DNA of 64,000 nucleotides from Hetaerina americana (taxonomy: Eukaryota; Arthropoda; Insecta; Odonata; Calopterygidae). Below the pieces are notes generated by a model that was given only the letters and a program-made list of their open reading frames with translations, was not told the origin of the DNA and ran no database searches. Shown piece after piece: positions 1-11,180 of this stretch. The stretch covers positions 97,054,454 to 97,118,453 of the forward strand of contig JAKTNV010000003.1 in assembly GCA_022747635.1 (NCBI GenBank), written 5' to 3'. The number at the start of each line of letters is the position of its first letter. Position 1 is the first letter of the stretch. A program made the translations under genes and the position numbers.

Positions 1-447
1 TCATTGTTTGCTATATCTCCCGTGAGCCAACTTTCTGTTCCAACTACTATGTCTGCGTTTGTACTGACAAAAATATGTTCAATATCCGATATTTTGTTTC
101 TAATGCTACGGCAATTTAATGTTATAATTTTAATATGGCTAATAACTTCTTGTTTTTCGGTTTTATGTACGCTAACAAAACTGTTTTGAGACGATTCGTG
201 GTGAACAGAGACAAAAGAATTACATTCACTTGCATTGCTATCTGTTATGTATGTAGAGGCACCAATTTTATTAAATTTACGTGGGTTATATGTTGTTTTA
301 ACGCAAGTGCTTGTTTGTTCAATATTTTTGGGGATTTGAGAGGCATTACCTGAACTGAATTGACAAAAAGCGCTGGATTCTACTTTATTTTTCCCAATAT
401 ATGACCTACGCTCTTGCCTACCAGCTATGCTAAACCCTCGACACGTG
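1..447 (-). CDS. LINE ORF2 N-terminus, EEP endonuclease (partial, runs off window)
   Basis: A minus-strand frame stays open from at least 447 to the window edge, about 148 residues, without needing an ATG. It overlaps the end of ORF1 in another frame. After a Ser/Asn/Lys-rich leader it reads ITLNCRSIRNKISDIEHI and then ADIVVGTESWLTGDI. These match the first two blocks of LINE endonucleases of the exonuclease-endonuclease-phosphatase fold: Asn in the N-x-R-S-x-R-N-K block, and the metal-binding Glu in the T-E-S-W-L block. Such endonucleases nick target DNA to prime reverse transcription. No usual start codon is obvious near the junction, so translation may depend on reinitiation or frameshifting, as inferred for other LINEs. 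The rest of ORF2 is out of view. Confidence 0.75.
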
Positions 448-732
448 TTCGTGTAACCTACGCGCTACCAACTGCGATGCCTCGGCAGTATAATGGACCC
501 CGGAGCGATTAAGGGGTACCCGACACGATGAGAGGACGGGCCTCAGATCAACGAAGTCCGCTCCGATTCCCCGGCAAAATCCCAGCAATCTCTCATTTAA
601 ACCCTCAATGCGGCTCCAAACGAGCCTTCCGCGGTCTGAACGCGGCACAATACTACATATACTTAATTTAATTGGGACCTTCAACTCTGCCTCGACTCGT
701 TTCACCATCTTCCTTCCAGTAATAGAAATTCC
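430..732 (-). pseudogene. LINE ORF1 C-terminal part, SGNH/GDSL esterase-like
   Basis: The frame is open from 732 and its first Met is at 708, giving 92 residues to a TAG at 430-432. Visible features are a hydrophobic strand followed by a Ser-Ile-Val-Pro-Arg turn, a central helix-rich part, and a terminal block SGVHYTAEASQLVARRL. That block resembles the last conserved block of SGNH hydrolases, with the catalytic-type His in GVHYT. Esterase domains of this kind occur in ORF1 of CR1/L2-like LINEs, where they are thought to help lipid or membrane interaction or RNP function. The N-terminal blocks with the nucleophile Ser and the Gly and Asn residues are missing; a stop codon interrupts the frame at 733-735. 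It is therefore a remnant. Family assignment is by pattern only. Confidence 0.55.
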
Positions 733-1389
733 TTACACCAGCAAAATAATACCTACAACTAGGAAATAAATGAGTTTCATGACAGTAATATAGATTCATA
801 AATATTATTACGTTAACTTTATCAGTAACTATTCTCGAATTGAATTCAAATTTTAATTGCTTGTTTCGCTAAATATGTTTATGGAGGCTAAAATTGACTT
901 ATATATTTCAATATATGTTGAATATATTAAAAAAATTTATGAATGTTTTTAAACAATTAAATAGTGTAATTTTAAATCGGGGATCACTACAAAATACTAC
1001 TGGATAAAACAGTAGCAGAAAAATATCCGCGAATAAAGTTGGTCTGCTTTTTTATTATGTTACGTTTCCTGTATAATGTAAAGCAGAAAATATGCGGTTT
1101 AAGAACCCATGCAACCTGTAATTTGTATAGTAGGTACGTTCCAATAGCTATATGATCGCAGCCAAAGCTTCTTATGGAAAACAGCTGAAAAAGAGGAAAA
1201 TATTATTTATCCCAAAATTAATTGGGTGGTTAAATCGAATATAGGAACTTATAGAGCAAAAATAAGCAACATGAAGTGGGTACTTTTATCATTCTCATGT
1301 TTTTATTAGAGAAGTTGCCACTGGTCCGTGGAATGTGATGATGTACCTACCAGACGAATGCTTCTCACTCTTACTTTAACATTTGCTCT
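733..1389. other. AT-rich spacer, nothing recognised
   Basis: Low-complexity A/T-rich sequence with many stop codons in every frame. I see no repeat, RNA gene or coding exon. Confidence 0.7.
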
Positions 1390-2130
1390 GGGATAAGAGG
1401 AAGCCCTGGGAAGACTCTCACTTCCACACTAACCCCCTGCGTTGACACGGGATGCTATTTCCCAAGTGCCACGCACGGAAAATCGAGGAAATGAAATAAC
1501 AGGGAGTGGAAAAATTCCTTTTGGGCTTGCGACGGAGAAAAATAGGAGAGAGAGAGAGATGGGAGGGAAAAGGGTCAGGGCGTGCGTGCGTGTGCGTGTA
1601 TGAGAGACAGTGTGTGTGTTGAGACAGGGGGTTGAACCTTCCCTTCTTCCCCCATTCCTCCCTCTGCCACCCCGCGTCGTCTACCCATTGCTTCCACGGA
1701 ACGGGATAGACGATGACTTCGGTCGGGAATGCGAGAATGGAAGCGCGTGGGAGGGAAAGAAATGGGGCGGGAGCAAAGAGGGCGCTCGGAAGGATTGGGT
1801 GACGGGGACTCCATCCATCACCGACAGCGGCGCGGGCGTCGCCCCCTCCCCCCCTCATCCGTACGTGCCCCTCGGAATCTCGGGAATGCATTTGCGAATC
1901 GAGGCGCGAACGTTCCTTTTCCGGAAGGAGGATGGCGTCTCTGGCGAGAGAAACGCCGAGGGCAACCGACAGGTAGTCGCCGGAGTGGACGGGGTCCGGC
2001 ACCCTCGACCCGGTTGCCTTTCCGCTTCCACGACGCGGGTGCGGGCAACGGCCCGTGAGGTAAGCGCGAGTGCCAAAATGCCGAGGGCTCAGCAGTCACC
2101 GCATTCCGGGCTGGCGGATGCAGAATAATG
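1390..2130. other. GC-rich island A, ending in a possible splice donor
   Basis: GC- and CpG-rich block in AT-rich DNA. It holds a (GA)n run at 1547-1558 and GT/GC-repeat-like sequence at 1583-1621. Overlapping ORFs of 70-194 residues on both strands are of Pro/Ser/Arg/Gly type and look like by-products of composition. A strong 5' splice-site match, GAG|GTAAGC, has its exon end at 2059 on the plus strand, so the island could be a promoter with an untranslated first exon. There is no protein-level support. Confidence 0.45.
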
Positions 2131-3219
2131 CGCAGTTCAATAAGAATTTATCCTCAAATGACCACGTATCCCTACACTAGGGTCATTTGATGTCGTTCCA
2201 GCGGAAATATTTCTCAGTTTTATCGATGCTCATGCTTCGGTTGCCAGTTTCTGATTCTCGCTCAACGATTTCATTTCTTTTAAGTAATGACAGAGTTACT
2301 ATAAACATTATTAAGGTCATGAGTTTTCATTCCCCGTCATCAACGGATTTTAAAACGAATGTTTTATTAAAAGACTTGCGGAATTAATTCTTGAGGAATA
2401 ATATAGTAATAATAATTCAAAAACAGGATTATTGAAATTTTAATATTTGAATACAGATATTTGTGTTAAAGCTTTTAGTTTTAGATGAAACTGTAACATT
2501 GATTTTGTCATGCTTCAATAATTTCAGTGATTTTGAAATTGAACTCACCATTGCGGAATACAATTTTTATAAAATTTAAATTTTAAATGTTATGAGAATT
2601 ATTAAATGCATGAGAATTATTGTTCATTTATATTCATGATGGAGCTGGCAAGGAATAAATTTCTGACGTGATTAGGTTCCACAGCTAAAATATTAAGTTG
2701 AGGAATTAAAATTCTGCCTGTAAAAAAAATTGACTATGGATTAAATCCTCGCCTGGTATACTGTAGGTTAAAATCTCTCGTGTTTTCTGTGTCATCGTGT
2801 GTGGGTAAAATTAAATATGAATCTACTCTTGTGCACAAAAAAGAAAGAGATGGAAATGAAAAACATCAAACCTTGCAATACGGAAGATTATTCCAATTGG
2901 TATTATGGTACATATTTCCCCATTTTAAGCCTTGAGCAGTCGCAGATGAGTTCTCATATTCCAGTTATTTTTCTTTAGTTGCGAAAATTCGACAACATAA
3001 TTATTCTCTAGCATGAAGGAAATATAAAAGAAAATCCATTGCGCTCATCAAATTACTTTTCCTTACATTATTTCTTGGGTGATAGCACAGGCATGTTTAA
3101 CCCTGTAGATATTAATCACAGAAGATATAACCACCATTAATGCGTATTGCATTTCTTTTATACCCTTCCTCATATTCACGAGAGACTGGATAAGGTATCC
3201 CGCAAACTAACCGTGAACT
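2131..3219. other. AT-rich spacer
   Basis: AT-rich with scattered homopolymer runs. No gene, RNA or mobile element is recognised. Confidence 0.65.
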
Positions 3220-3560
3220 AAATTGAAAGCCTCCCCAAAGCGTAAATCATTCTGTTCTTCTGGCGGCGGAAAGGAGAGCGGTTGGGAAAGAGAAAAAAGG
3301 AAATAGTAGTGGCATCATCTCCGCGGAGCGGGACATATGCGGCGCATTCGCATCGAACAAAGGAAACAGAAATGAAACGGGAAAAAATCCACGGTGACCG
3401 TCGCACTTTTCCCCATCGATGCTCATTTAGATATCAATGCCCGGCGAAGGGGGAGGGGAGGGAGAGAAGGAGGTAAAACGAGAGGGAGCATTAAAAAAAA
3501 GAAATGAAACGCCGGATCCTTCCCCTTCCCTCCTGAATTCCTCTCGGTTTTTGTCCGGCG
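3220..3560. other. GC-rich island B, purine-rich on plus strand
   Basis: A short CpG-containing island whose second half (3440-3490) is nearly all A and G. No supported coding sequence. Confidence 0.5.
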
Positions 3561-3599
3561 GAGCGGGCTAAGTGAAAAATAAAAACCCCGAAATTGAAA

Positions 3600-4880
3600 A
3601 ATGATTTTACGCCGGATAAAACGGAATTTACGACTTTGCCCATTTTTCGCGAGTGTGTGTGTGTGCGTGAGAGAGAGGAGCAGAGGAAGGGAGATAGAGA
3701 GAGTGAGAGGGAAAATGGGTGTGAGAATGAGAGCGGGGACGAGTTATAATGGGAGGACGAGGGAGCAGGGATGTCTCCAGAGTGGGCAACTGGGGGGTGG
3801 ATAGTGAGGAGGAGGCGATGGAGGATGGAGGAGGATGGCCACGGGGGAACGAAAGAAGGACGGGAGGATGGACGTTTCAGTGGAGGGTCGTGGAGAATGG
3901 AGACGAGTTCGCAGGATCAGGAAGGAAGAGCTAGGAGTCGGAAGTTGCGTCACGACGTCACCCCGAAGGGAGACCGGTGGCGATGGATGTGCTTTTTGGA
4001 GATGCGGAGTACCGGTGGCTAATTCGGAGCGGATCGCATGGTTGTGCGGGGGAAGTGGGGGCACTGGGAGAGGGAGAGAGAAAGAGAGGATGAGGAAGGG
4101 AGAGATGATGAAGGAGGAGAGAGAGAGAGAGAGGGTAGATGGAGAAGCAGTGGAGTGAGGAAGGGAGGATAGGTGGGGGTGGAGGCAGGGCGGACGACGG
4201 GAGACTCAGGCTGACGCGGAGCTTCGACCGAGATGGAACCGATAGCGCGTCGACGGAGTCAATGAAAGCGTGGGCGAGAAAGCCCTCTCCCCCACGAGCA
4301 AGAGGGGAAAGGGAATGTGGAGGGAAGGGTCCCGTGCGGAAAGGGAGTGAGGGCGCGGGTAGGGGGTTGGCGGTGGCGAGAGAGAGGAAATGAACGTGGT
4401 CGAATAATCGGAAGAGATAAGCCCTCTTGCGCTTTGTGTTAAACTCGGCGCTCCCGGACGGTAGGGGAAGGGTGAGCGGGGGAGTGGGACTGGCTGCCGG
4501 GCGAAGAAGGGAGGGAGGGAGGGACCTGTGGCCACTCCTCCTCCGGGAGAGGTGCAGGGGAGGGCGAGAGCAGGGGATGCGGCCGGGGTAGATGCGGGGG
4601 AGGAAGCAGGCGGAATGGGGGAGAGAGTTGAGGGCGAGAAGAAGGGATTACTGTTGTGGCAAGATGGGTGGGTGGCGGGAGGAGCCGCCGCTCCCATGCG
4701 CGGGGGTCAGGAGAGCGCGGGGATGAAGTGGGATCTAGCGGGACCGTAAGCGGCTCTGCGAGGAAAATCGGACTAGGTGGAGAATATTGTGAGGGAGTGA
4801 GGAAAGTGAGGGTGGATGTTTTTTGCCTCCAACGAGTTGAGGGGAGAGAGAGAGAAATTGTGTGTGAATGTGTGTGTGCG
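3600..4880. other. GC-rich island C, about 1.2 kb of G/A-skewed sequence
   Basis: One of the strongest strand-asymmetric blocks: the plus strand is dominated by GGGAGG, GGAGGA and GAGAGA words, including a (GA)n run near 4120-4134 and a GT run at 3653-3666. The minus strand therefore gives Pro/Ser-rich ORFs (for example 4206-4697) that have no domain and are best read as compositional. The G-runs could form G-quadruplexes or R-loops if transcribed. Confidence 0.55.
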
Positions 4881-6219
4881 GGCCGACAATATCGTTTTTA
4901 TTTAGACCAAAGTATTCTTTAACTGAATGATCCCGATTCCGCCAGTTCATAGGACAAATCCTGCGCCATTTATCACGCGGGATTTCGCGATAAATTTTCC
5001 CATTGGCTCAAATATTTAAATCTGCAAGCACAGAGAGGTCAAAAACCGTTGATGTCCGCGGCTTGCAGGTTCATTGGCTTATTGTTTTAAAGTTGTTGGA
5101 ATGTAGTAGTACCTAAACAATTGTCAACATATCATGCCTCGCAGACTGCCGGATGGGAATGATTAATTTGCATAATGGCATGAAGTATTTCAAGTTCATT
5201 TTTAAAGCAATCATTCAATTTCACTCACATTTTCTGTGATTGGACGATCTTTGAGAAATAATCCACATTATTAATTCCGTGATAAGTAAGCGGTGGGGCA
5301 AAATCCGTTGAAATTCAATACTGAACTTGCATAACATAACCATTATTGTTTGTTCCCTTTTCTCACAAAAGTTTTAAAAAAATCTCTTTTCCTCATTTAA
5401 TATAAAAATACTTCTAAAAGTTAATTTAAAAAACTCTCTATAATTAAAACGTAACTCTTTTTCCGCATAAAGCCACCACTAAATCATGAAATATCATTTA
5501 ATTAATCATCTGCATAATAATTTTTTTTCTTACAATTCCACTCCATAGCTTTATACAGAAATACTTATATTTTTTGTTTTTTTATCTTCCATGCTCGTTA
5601 TGGCGGGACATTAGTTACATTAAACTCTATTTCATTTCCTGATTTACCGTGAAACTAGCGGATAAAATTGGTACGCCTATATTTCACCCAGTTATCCGCC
5701 ACAAGAGAAAGTAAAGGAAGTGTCCAAATCTTAAGAATAAAAAGGAAATAAAAATGAAAAATTTTTCGTGATTTAACAACCTTTCATTAGCAAATAGCAT
5801 ATACATACATACATAGCATAACAAATTATGTTTTAAGAATTATAAATTTATTAGGTATGGTAACTAATGCTCTAATGAGTATCGAGTTATGGGACAACAA
5901 ATTAACAACAATATCAAGCGTCAAAAAATGTATCACATCAACCATTTCTCTTTCATTAAATGCATATAAGCAAGTGTTTAACATATAATCAATTAATTTT
6001 GCCATATTCATTGCAACGCATTTTCATTTCACTGTCAACGCTATGATCAACAACTATTCCTTCCTACTTATTATAACACTGAAGTTTATGGCAGAGGATC
6101 GTCACATCAATCACTCGAAAAATTAGCGTTCCATTGGTTGGGAAGCACTTAAAACATCCCTGGTATCGAAGAAATCACCCACGCGAAATGATCTGCCTCC
6201 CTTAAAGAAACGTCAATTT
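4881..6219. other. AT-rich spacer
   Basis: AT-rich, with poly-T and poly-A runs around 5520-5580 and a short (ATAC)n run at 5800-5816. Nothing coding is recognised. Confidence 0.65.
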
Positions 6220-7900
6220 TAATCAAAATCGCCCCTCCCCACCAATCACCCTCCCCCCATTCCGGACTCACGACTCTCCGGAGTTGTTTGCTCTGAGCGA
6301 ATCGCTTTTGTTTCAACACGGATCGAGAGGGAAACGTGGACGGGGGAGGAGGGTGCCTAAGGGTGGGGGTTTTCAGACCTTGTGTCGGGTCGGCGGGGGC
6401 GGTAGAGGGCCCCGGAGTCGACGGCGGTAACGGATTACCCTTGGAGGGGGGTGGAGGGTCGTATGGAGGGAGAAGGTAGAGGCAAAAGCCCTTCGTGCGT
6501 GCAACTCCTCACACAGGTTTTTGAGGCTTGGCGGGGAAGGTAGGGAGGTCGAGGGGAGGTTTTCGGTTGGCGTAGGAGGAAGGAAAGAGGGTGGACGCAG
6601 GACTATGCTGGGGTCCGAGTAAAACTGCTGTTGTGGAAATGAGCAGGAAGTTGATAGAGAGAAGAGAGAGAGAGAGGGAGGGAAGAACGATCGTGTACGC
6701 CCGTGGGATTCTTGCAGGGGGTGTGTGCGGGGGATAAGGGCCGGGCTGGGGAGTGTAGGTTGAGCGTGCGGAAGTAGTGAGTTGGTGGTTTCGGGAGGTT
6801 GGTCGAAGGGGAGGCCTAACGTGTCTGGTGCAGTGTGTGGGTGCATGTCACGGTACCCCGCTCCTACGGCGCGGTGCGGGATCGTCCGGTTCGATATCGG
6901 CGGACATTAGGAAGGTGGGGGAGGGGCGTTTGGAGAGAGGGTAGCGCTCGAAGGACTCACGCATCGGAACCAGTTTTAACGACGACATTCCCGGAATTGT
7001 TCTCGCATAAGAGGCTTCAATCGATTGTTTTCCCCGTCCGCTATTTCGCCGCCCGCGTTCGAAACGATGGAAAGAAGGCGGAGGAAGGGAGAGCAAGCGG
7101 TGGGATCAGGGAATGGCGCGGTTGGGGGGAGGGGGTAGGAGTTTTGGTGGGGCCGACGGAATAGGGACCGCTAGTCCTGCAGACCAAAGAGGAGTGCTGC
7201 CCACAACGGGAGGGGCCTTTCCTTCTCCCTTCATCTTTCGCCCTTACATCCCTTTTCCCTCACCCCGCCACCCATTCCCCCCTCTCTATCCATCCCCTAC
7301 GTTTCGGGGTTGATTCTTTTGGATTGCAGCTGTGGTGGGAGGGATGGGGAAGATTGCATTGGGAAGCAAGTGTGAGGAGGGAGTGTGGGATGGATGATGG
7401 GATGGGGGTAGTGTAGAAAGAGGGGCGTAGACCGTGGCGGCTTGGAAGCGAGGGGGTTGGTGTCGGGTGGAACGGAGAACACTGGAGGCCGTGGTGGGGG
7501 GAGCGAGAGATGAAGGGCAGGACGGAGGGGGGGCCCCGGGGCGGGGATGGTTGTGGAGGGATGGGGTGGCATGGGGGATTTATGAGCCCCAGGCACGAAA
7601 GATGGCCGCCGGTTCGCCCTCGGGGAGACTTGCCGATGGCGGGATTGTGAGGTGAGGATTAGCTAGCCTCCCTCTCTCTTAAACGCATTCGTCACTCGAG
7701 TTTTTTTCACTCTCCCTCTCTTCATCCACGTCTCTCGTTCTCTGATGCTGGATATTTTTTGGAAGCCTGGGCGCCGAGGCTAAGAGACGGGAGGTGGAAG
7801 GGCGAGTGTCATGACCACGCATTAAATTACGCTCAACTGATGCGAGGGAGAGCGTCATCGAGAGGCGGCCGCGCCATAAACCTGTGGCACGCGCGATGAC
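6220..7900. other. GC-rich island D, the longest GC block in the first half
   Basis: CpG-rich. It is purine-rich on the plus strand at 6330-6800 and 7070-7160, pyrimidine-rich at 7200-7310, then purine-rich again to about 7560. ORFs up to 157 residues are Pro/Ser/Arg-rich with no domain. Near its end lies an ATG in good Kozak-like context followed by a splice-donor consensus, listed separately. Confidence 0.55.
7602..7651 (+). CDS. Speculative first coding exon (about 16 codons)
   Basis: In island D an AAGATGGCCGCC start context opens a frame reading MAAGSPSGRLADGGIV. It runs straight into GAG|GTGAGG, a good 5' splice-site match with the intron beginning at 7652. Short Ala/Gly-rich first exons ending within a CpG island are common in animal genes, so this is a reasonable exon candidate. 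There is no downstream exon that I can recognise and no protein family. A GC-rich island will produce ATGGCC and GAGGTGAG words by chance, so this is a lead and not a gene call. Confidence 0.15.
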
Positions 7901-8739
7901 TGCTTAAATTCGACTGTTGCGTAACTTCTTGAAAATCTAAAAAATTGTTAGTTGTTCCTAAGGGATGAAGAAATTGATCCCTCGAGACATTTTAATGCCT
8001 AAAGTAAATACCTGCTGAGTGCAAAGGACATGCATTTAGTTGCGAAGTGGTGTTGGTGATTGATTATGATTGAAATGTGAATTTTATATAGAAATTCTTC
8101 CACTCTCATGTGATCCTCATTCCTACACAGAAGGTGTCTGAGGTGTATTTTTCAGCCATAAGTTTACCAGGAACATTGCTGAACTGTTAATATAATATAC
8201 TTCTCTTGTTTTACCTTTGAAGCGCAGTTTCTATAAAAAATAAAAGCTATTGAATTATGAGGAAAAGCTTTATTTTCATGGCATCCATTTAAAATACACT
8301 AAATCCTTGGAATTTAAATACGAGGTAATTAATTTCGATATGTACGCTTCTGCGTAACAGGCCCCCCAAAGTTCAGTGGACAATTAAAATAATGAAACGG
8401 TTGTTTGTGATTTTCGGGGATTTTAAACAAATTAATTTTGACTAAAGTCATCGAAATGACATATTTTCGTCCTTTATTACCAAACACTCCGAAAGGGTAA
8501 GCTGGCTAGGTTAAGATCTAAAACCAACCTATATTTTCAAAAGTATAAGATTTGATAGTAGTTAATTCGTAATATTATGGCATAGAATTATCATACCAGC
8601 AGAGCGCTTACATTCTAATCATTTGCTAATATCTTCTTTAGCTAAAGATTAACTTCACGCAAGGATTAACCTCCAAGGCAGGACAATAATAGACTCTAGG
8701 TTCTCCACAATCGCTCCAGTGGCCAACCGCCCATCAATA
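7901..8739. other. AT-rich spacer
   Basis: AT-rich with no open frame of note. Nothing is recognised. Confidence 0.65.
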
Positions 8740-9800
8740 TTTATTGCACAGAATTCGAGAGCTCAATGCGTCGGTTAACGGTGGATTAACAGAGACGTCA
8801 TCCTTTACTCCTCTCATTGGGGAGCGTGAAATCAGAGAAGACGCTAATGTTGTCGTTGACGCTCAAGAGCTAAATCGCCGCACCGCTCGGCGCGGTAACC
8901 AAGACAATGGACCATTCCTCACTCCGCGAAGGGAGGAAGGAGAGATGGGCAGGGGCGAGTGGGAGCGTGACCGTGATCGAGGCGCCACCCCTCATGTCGG
9001 GGGACACGCGGGGGAGAGGGGTGAAGGGGTGAGAGGGAGGTGTGTGGGAGGAGGCTTGCGGAGGGCACGCCGGGAGGAGTATTACGTCGCGAGGCGAGGA
9101 GGGAGGGTTGGGGGGATAAAATGAATGACAATGAGGATGAGTGTATCGGCGGGAAGGGAGGAGGAGGAGGCGGTGAACGGAGAGTGATGTTCCGCTGTTC
9201 GTGGGTGTGCCTGGCGGACTCTTGAAGCAGAGGGAGAACGAAGTATATGGCCGTGCATCCGATGATTAAAGCGTTTGGAGTGTGACGGCGATGAGGGTTT
9301 GGAGATGGAGGTGGAAAGGGATGGGGAGGGATGGAAATGGAAGTTTCTGAGGCGGTTGGATGAGGAGGGAGAGAAGAGGGGGAGGGCCGACCGTCCATTT
9401 TCTTGACCAGTAATAAAGACGTGAGCGGCGGCGGTCCTTGCTCTCCAAAAAAAAAAAACGCTCCCCCGTCGGCCGTCCGCCCACTCGCCCACTGCGCCCT
9501 CCCCCTCACTCAATCTCTTTCAAGGCTTTAACGTCTTCGTAGTCCTCCACCCACCGGTGTTCTCTCTTTTCCTCGCTCCTCATTTGTTGGGATCACAACG
9601 CTTTGGACCGCATTGATTCTCCGAGTGATTGGCTCCTTCGAAGGCAGGAAAAAGAGAATGGAGAGGGGGAACCAAACAAATGGCGCATCAAGTGCGCCAC
9701 TGGAGGAATACAGTCGTTTCCCATTATGGCTGAGGTCAGAGTGTGATCATTTGGTGCGTGCGCATTCTTCCCGAGAGATAACGATTGAGCTGCTTTCTAA
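8740..9800. other. GC-rich island E with purine-to-pyrimidine switch
   Basis: The plus strand is G/A-rich from about 8930 to 9400, then has an A12 run at 9447-9458, and becomes C/T-rich to about 9580. The long Pro/Ser/His ORFs on the minus strand (8919-9509 and 9082-9513) overlap each other in different frames, which points to composition and not coding. Confidence 0.5.
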
Positions 9801-10339
9801 TTGACAACAGCCTTCGGATTTGAAATCTAACCATCAATGAACTATCCAGGTTTTTATATCATAGCATATTTATTTCTTCATGCTTGATCCAAAATAAATG
9901 GATGCTATTAATGTCTATCACGGTGGCGAAACTTTTGCCCTATTCCAAAGAGGAATGACAGCTAAGCGGGTAAGTGAGCAATTAATTTAGTTGAAAATCA
10001 ACGTTATGCATGATATTTTCTCACAAAAATATGCAAACCTTAAGTTTATTTTAAATTAGTTATTAACTAAACTTCAATATCAGGACAAAAATAACAACTG
10101 TTAAAATTGTAATCATTTCATTTCTAATTTACTACAAATCTTTGGGTTTGTGAGTTTCTTCTGATGCCGTTTCTTTACTTACTCAAATAGGATCAAGGGG
10201 GGTTATAAAAAGAGAGGTTTTATGTACTAATTTTGAGAAGTCTGAAGCAGCCAAGCAAACACAAAATCTCAATGCAGTCAACGGTTCATCATCCGTTAAG
10301 ACGAAAGAAATAAATTTCTTCAGCCTTATGCTTGCCCTT
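9801..10339. other. AT-rich spacer
   Basis: AT-rich. Nothing is recognised before the tRNA-like element. Confidence 0.6.
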
Positions 10340-10650
10340 GGTCACGTAAATATAAGGTTGGGCACTCCGGTGCCGTGACCGGGGTAGCTGCCTTTCCCCA
10401 GCTGTTGCCGCCGCAGTGGTTGGTTAAGAGACACCGCTCTCTCATAAAGATGGGTTCAATCGCAGGTAAGTAATGTCATTCTTCCGGGGAGGTCGAGGGC
10501 CGTTGGGGGTTTGAGGGATGACGAGGAGTGGGTCCCGGGAGTCAACTACGACTAGAAATTTTGGAGGGTAGGTCTACTTTGAAAGTGGTCTGTCATTGAT
10601 GGAGGCCCTCGGGGTTGTTTTCAAATTAGACACCCCAGAAACCCGAAAGG
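10340..10650 (+). mobile_element. Putative tRNA-derived SINE or tRNA-like element
   Basis: A moderately GC-rich unit stands out from AT-rich flanks. It begins with a nested hairpin: GGTCACG at 10340-10346 pairs with CGTGACC at 10374-10380, enclosing GGCAC-TCCG-GTGCC. It then shows an A-box-like CGCAGTGGTTGGTTAAG at about 10412-10428 and a B-box-like GGGTTCAATCG at 10452-10462. The roughly 38-nt spacing suits an internal RNA polymerase III promoter. No clover-leaf with a paired acceptor stem is evident, so it is not a normal tRNA gene; a tRNA-derived SINE or old tRNA pseudogene fits better. The following 180 bases are GC-moderate and could be the SINE body; the right end is uncertain. A perfect splice-donor word CAG|GTAAGT directly follows the B box (GT at 10466). 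Confidence 0.4.
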
Positions 10651-11126
10651 GAACTTAAACTTTCCTTAATGTTAAATTTCCGCCCATCTCAGGGCCACAA
10701 CCAACCTCAGCAGTCGTACAAAATGACATGGTATCATTTATTGTGAAATAAGATGAACGTTTGAGATTCAAGCTCCTCTTGAACGTCATTTTGAGGTTTC
10801 GGGGCTGAGAATGTTTCTTCTCTCCGACTTGAATTCATAAATGAACCACATTAAAAAGGATTTAGCGTCGTTAACCGCCTTAATTACATTCATATTTACT
10901 AACTTGATCCGTGCATAGATTAGTTTAAAAAAAAACTCATGAGATATGTGTCTTATTTTATATTTCCGTTGATCTACTAACACTGAAAAGTGTTTTGTGT
11001 ATATTGGGACACTTGATTTTAAGATAATTTTTTAGCGTATACACGTAAGTCGTTCAGTAACTTTTTAAAATATCCAAGAGATGGCACTCTAAATATAGGT
11101 AAAGGTTTGCCTAAAAAGTATGTAAA

Positions 11127-11130
<4 letters not shown>
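10651..11130. other. AT-rich spacer
   Basis: No gene or repeat is recognised. Confidence 0.6.

Positions 11131-11177
<47 letters not shown>
11131..11177. repeat. (TA)n microsatellite
   Basis: About 47 bp of uninterrupted TA dinucleotides. Confidence 0.97.

Positions 11178-11180
<3 letters not shown>

Larger units (their letters stand above)
1..732 (-). mobile_element. LINE retrotransposon fragment: ORF1 end plus ORF2 start, cut by window edge
   Basis: On the minus strand this stretch reads as the junction of the two ORFs of a non-LTR retrotransposon: the end of an esterase-like ORF1, then the start of an apurinic-type endonuclease ORF2. The element continues past position 1. It is a different family from the RTE copies at 38.8-51.1 kb, since those have a single ORF and no esterase, and the endonuclease start differs. 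An SGNH-type esterase in ORF1 is known from CR1/L2-like clades, so I infer that group, but the reverse transcriptase that would settle it lies outside the window. The coding sequence becomes unreadable above about 732, where low-complexity AT DNA begins, so the copy is probably 5'-truncated or decayed there. Confidence 0.7.

Noticed and set aside
1418..2002. 194-residue minus-strand ORF
   Set aside because: Built from GA/GT-repeat-rich DNA; competing ORFs in several frames and no family.
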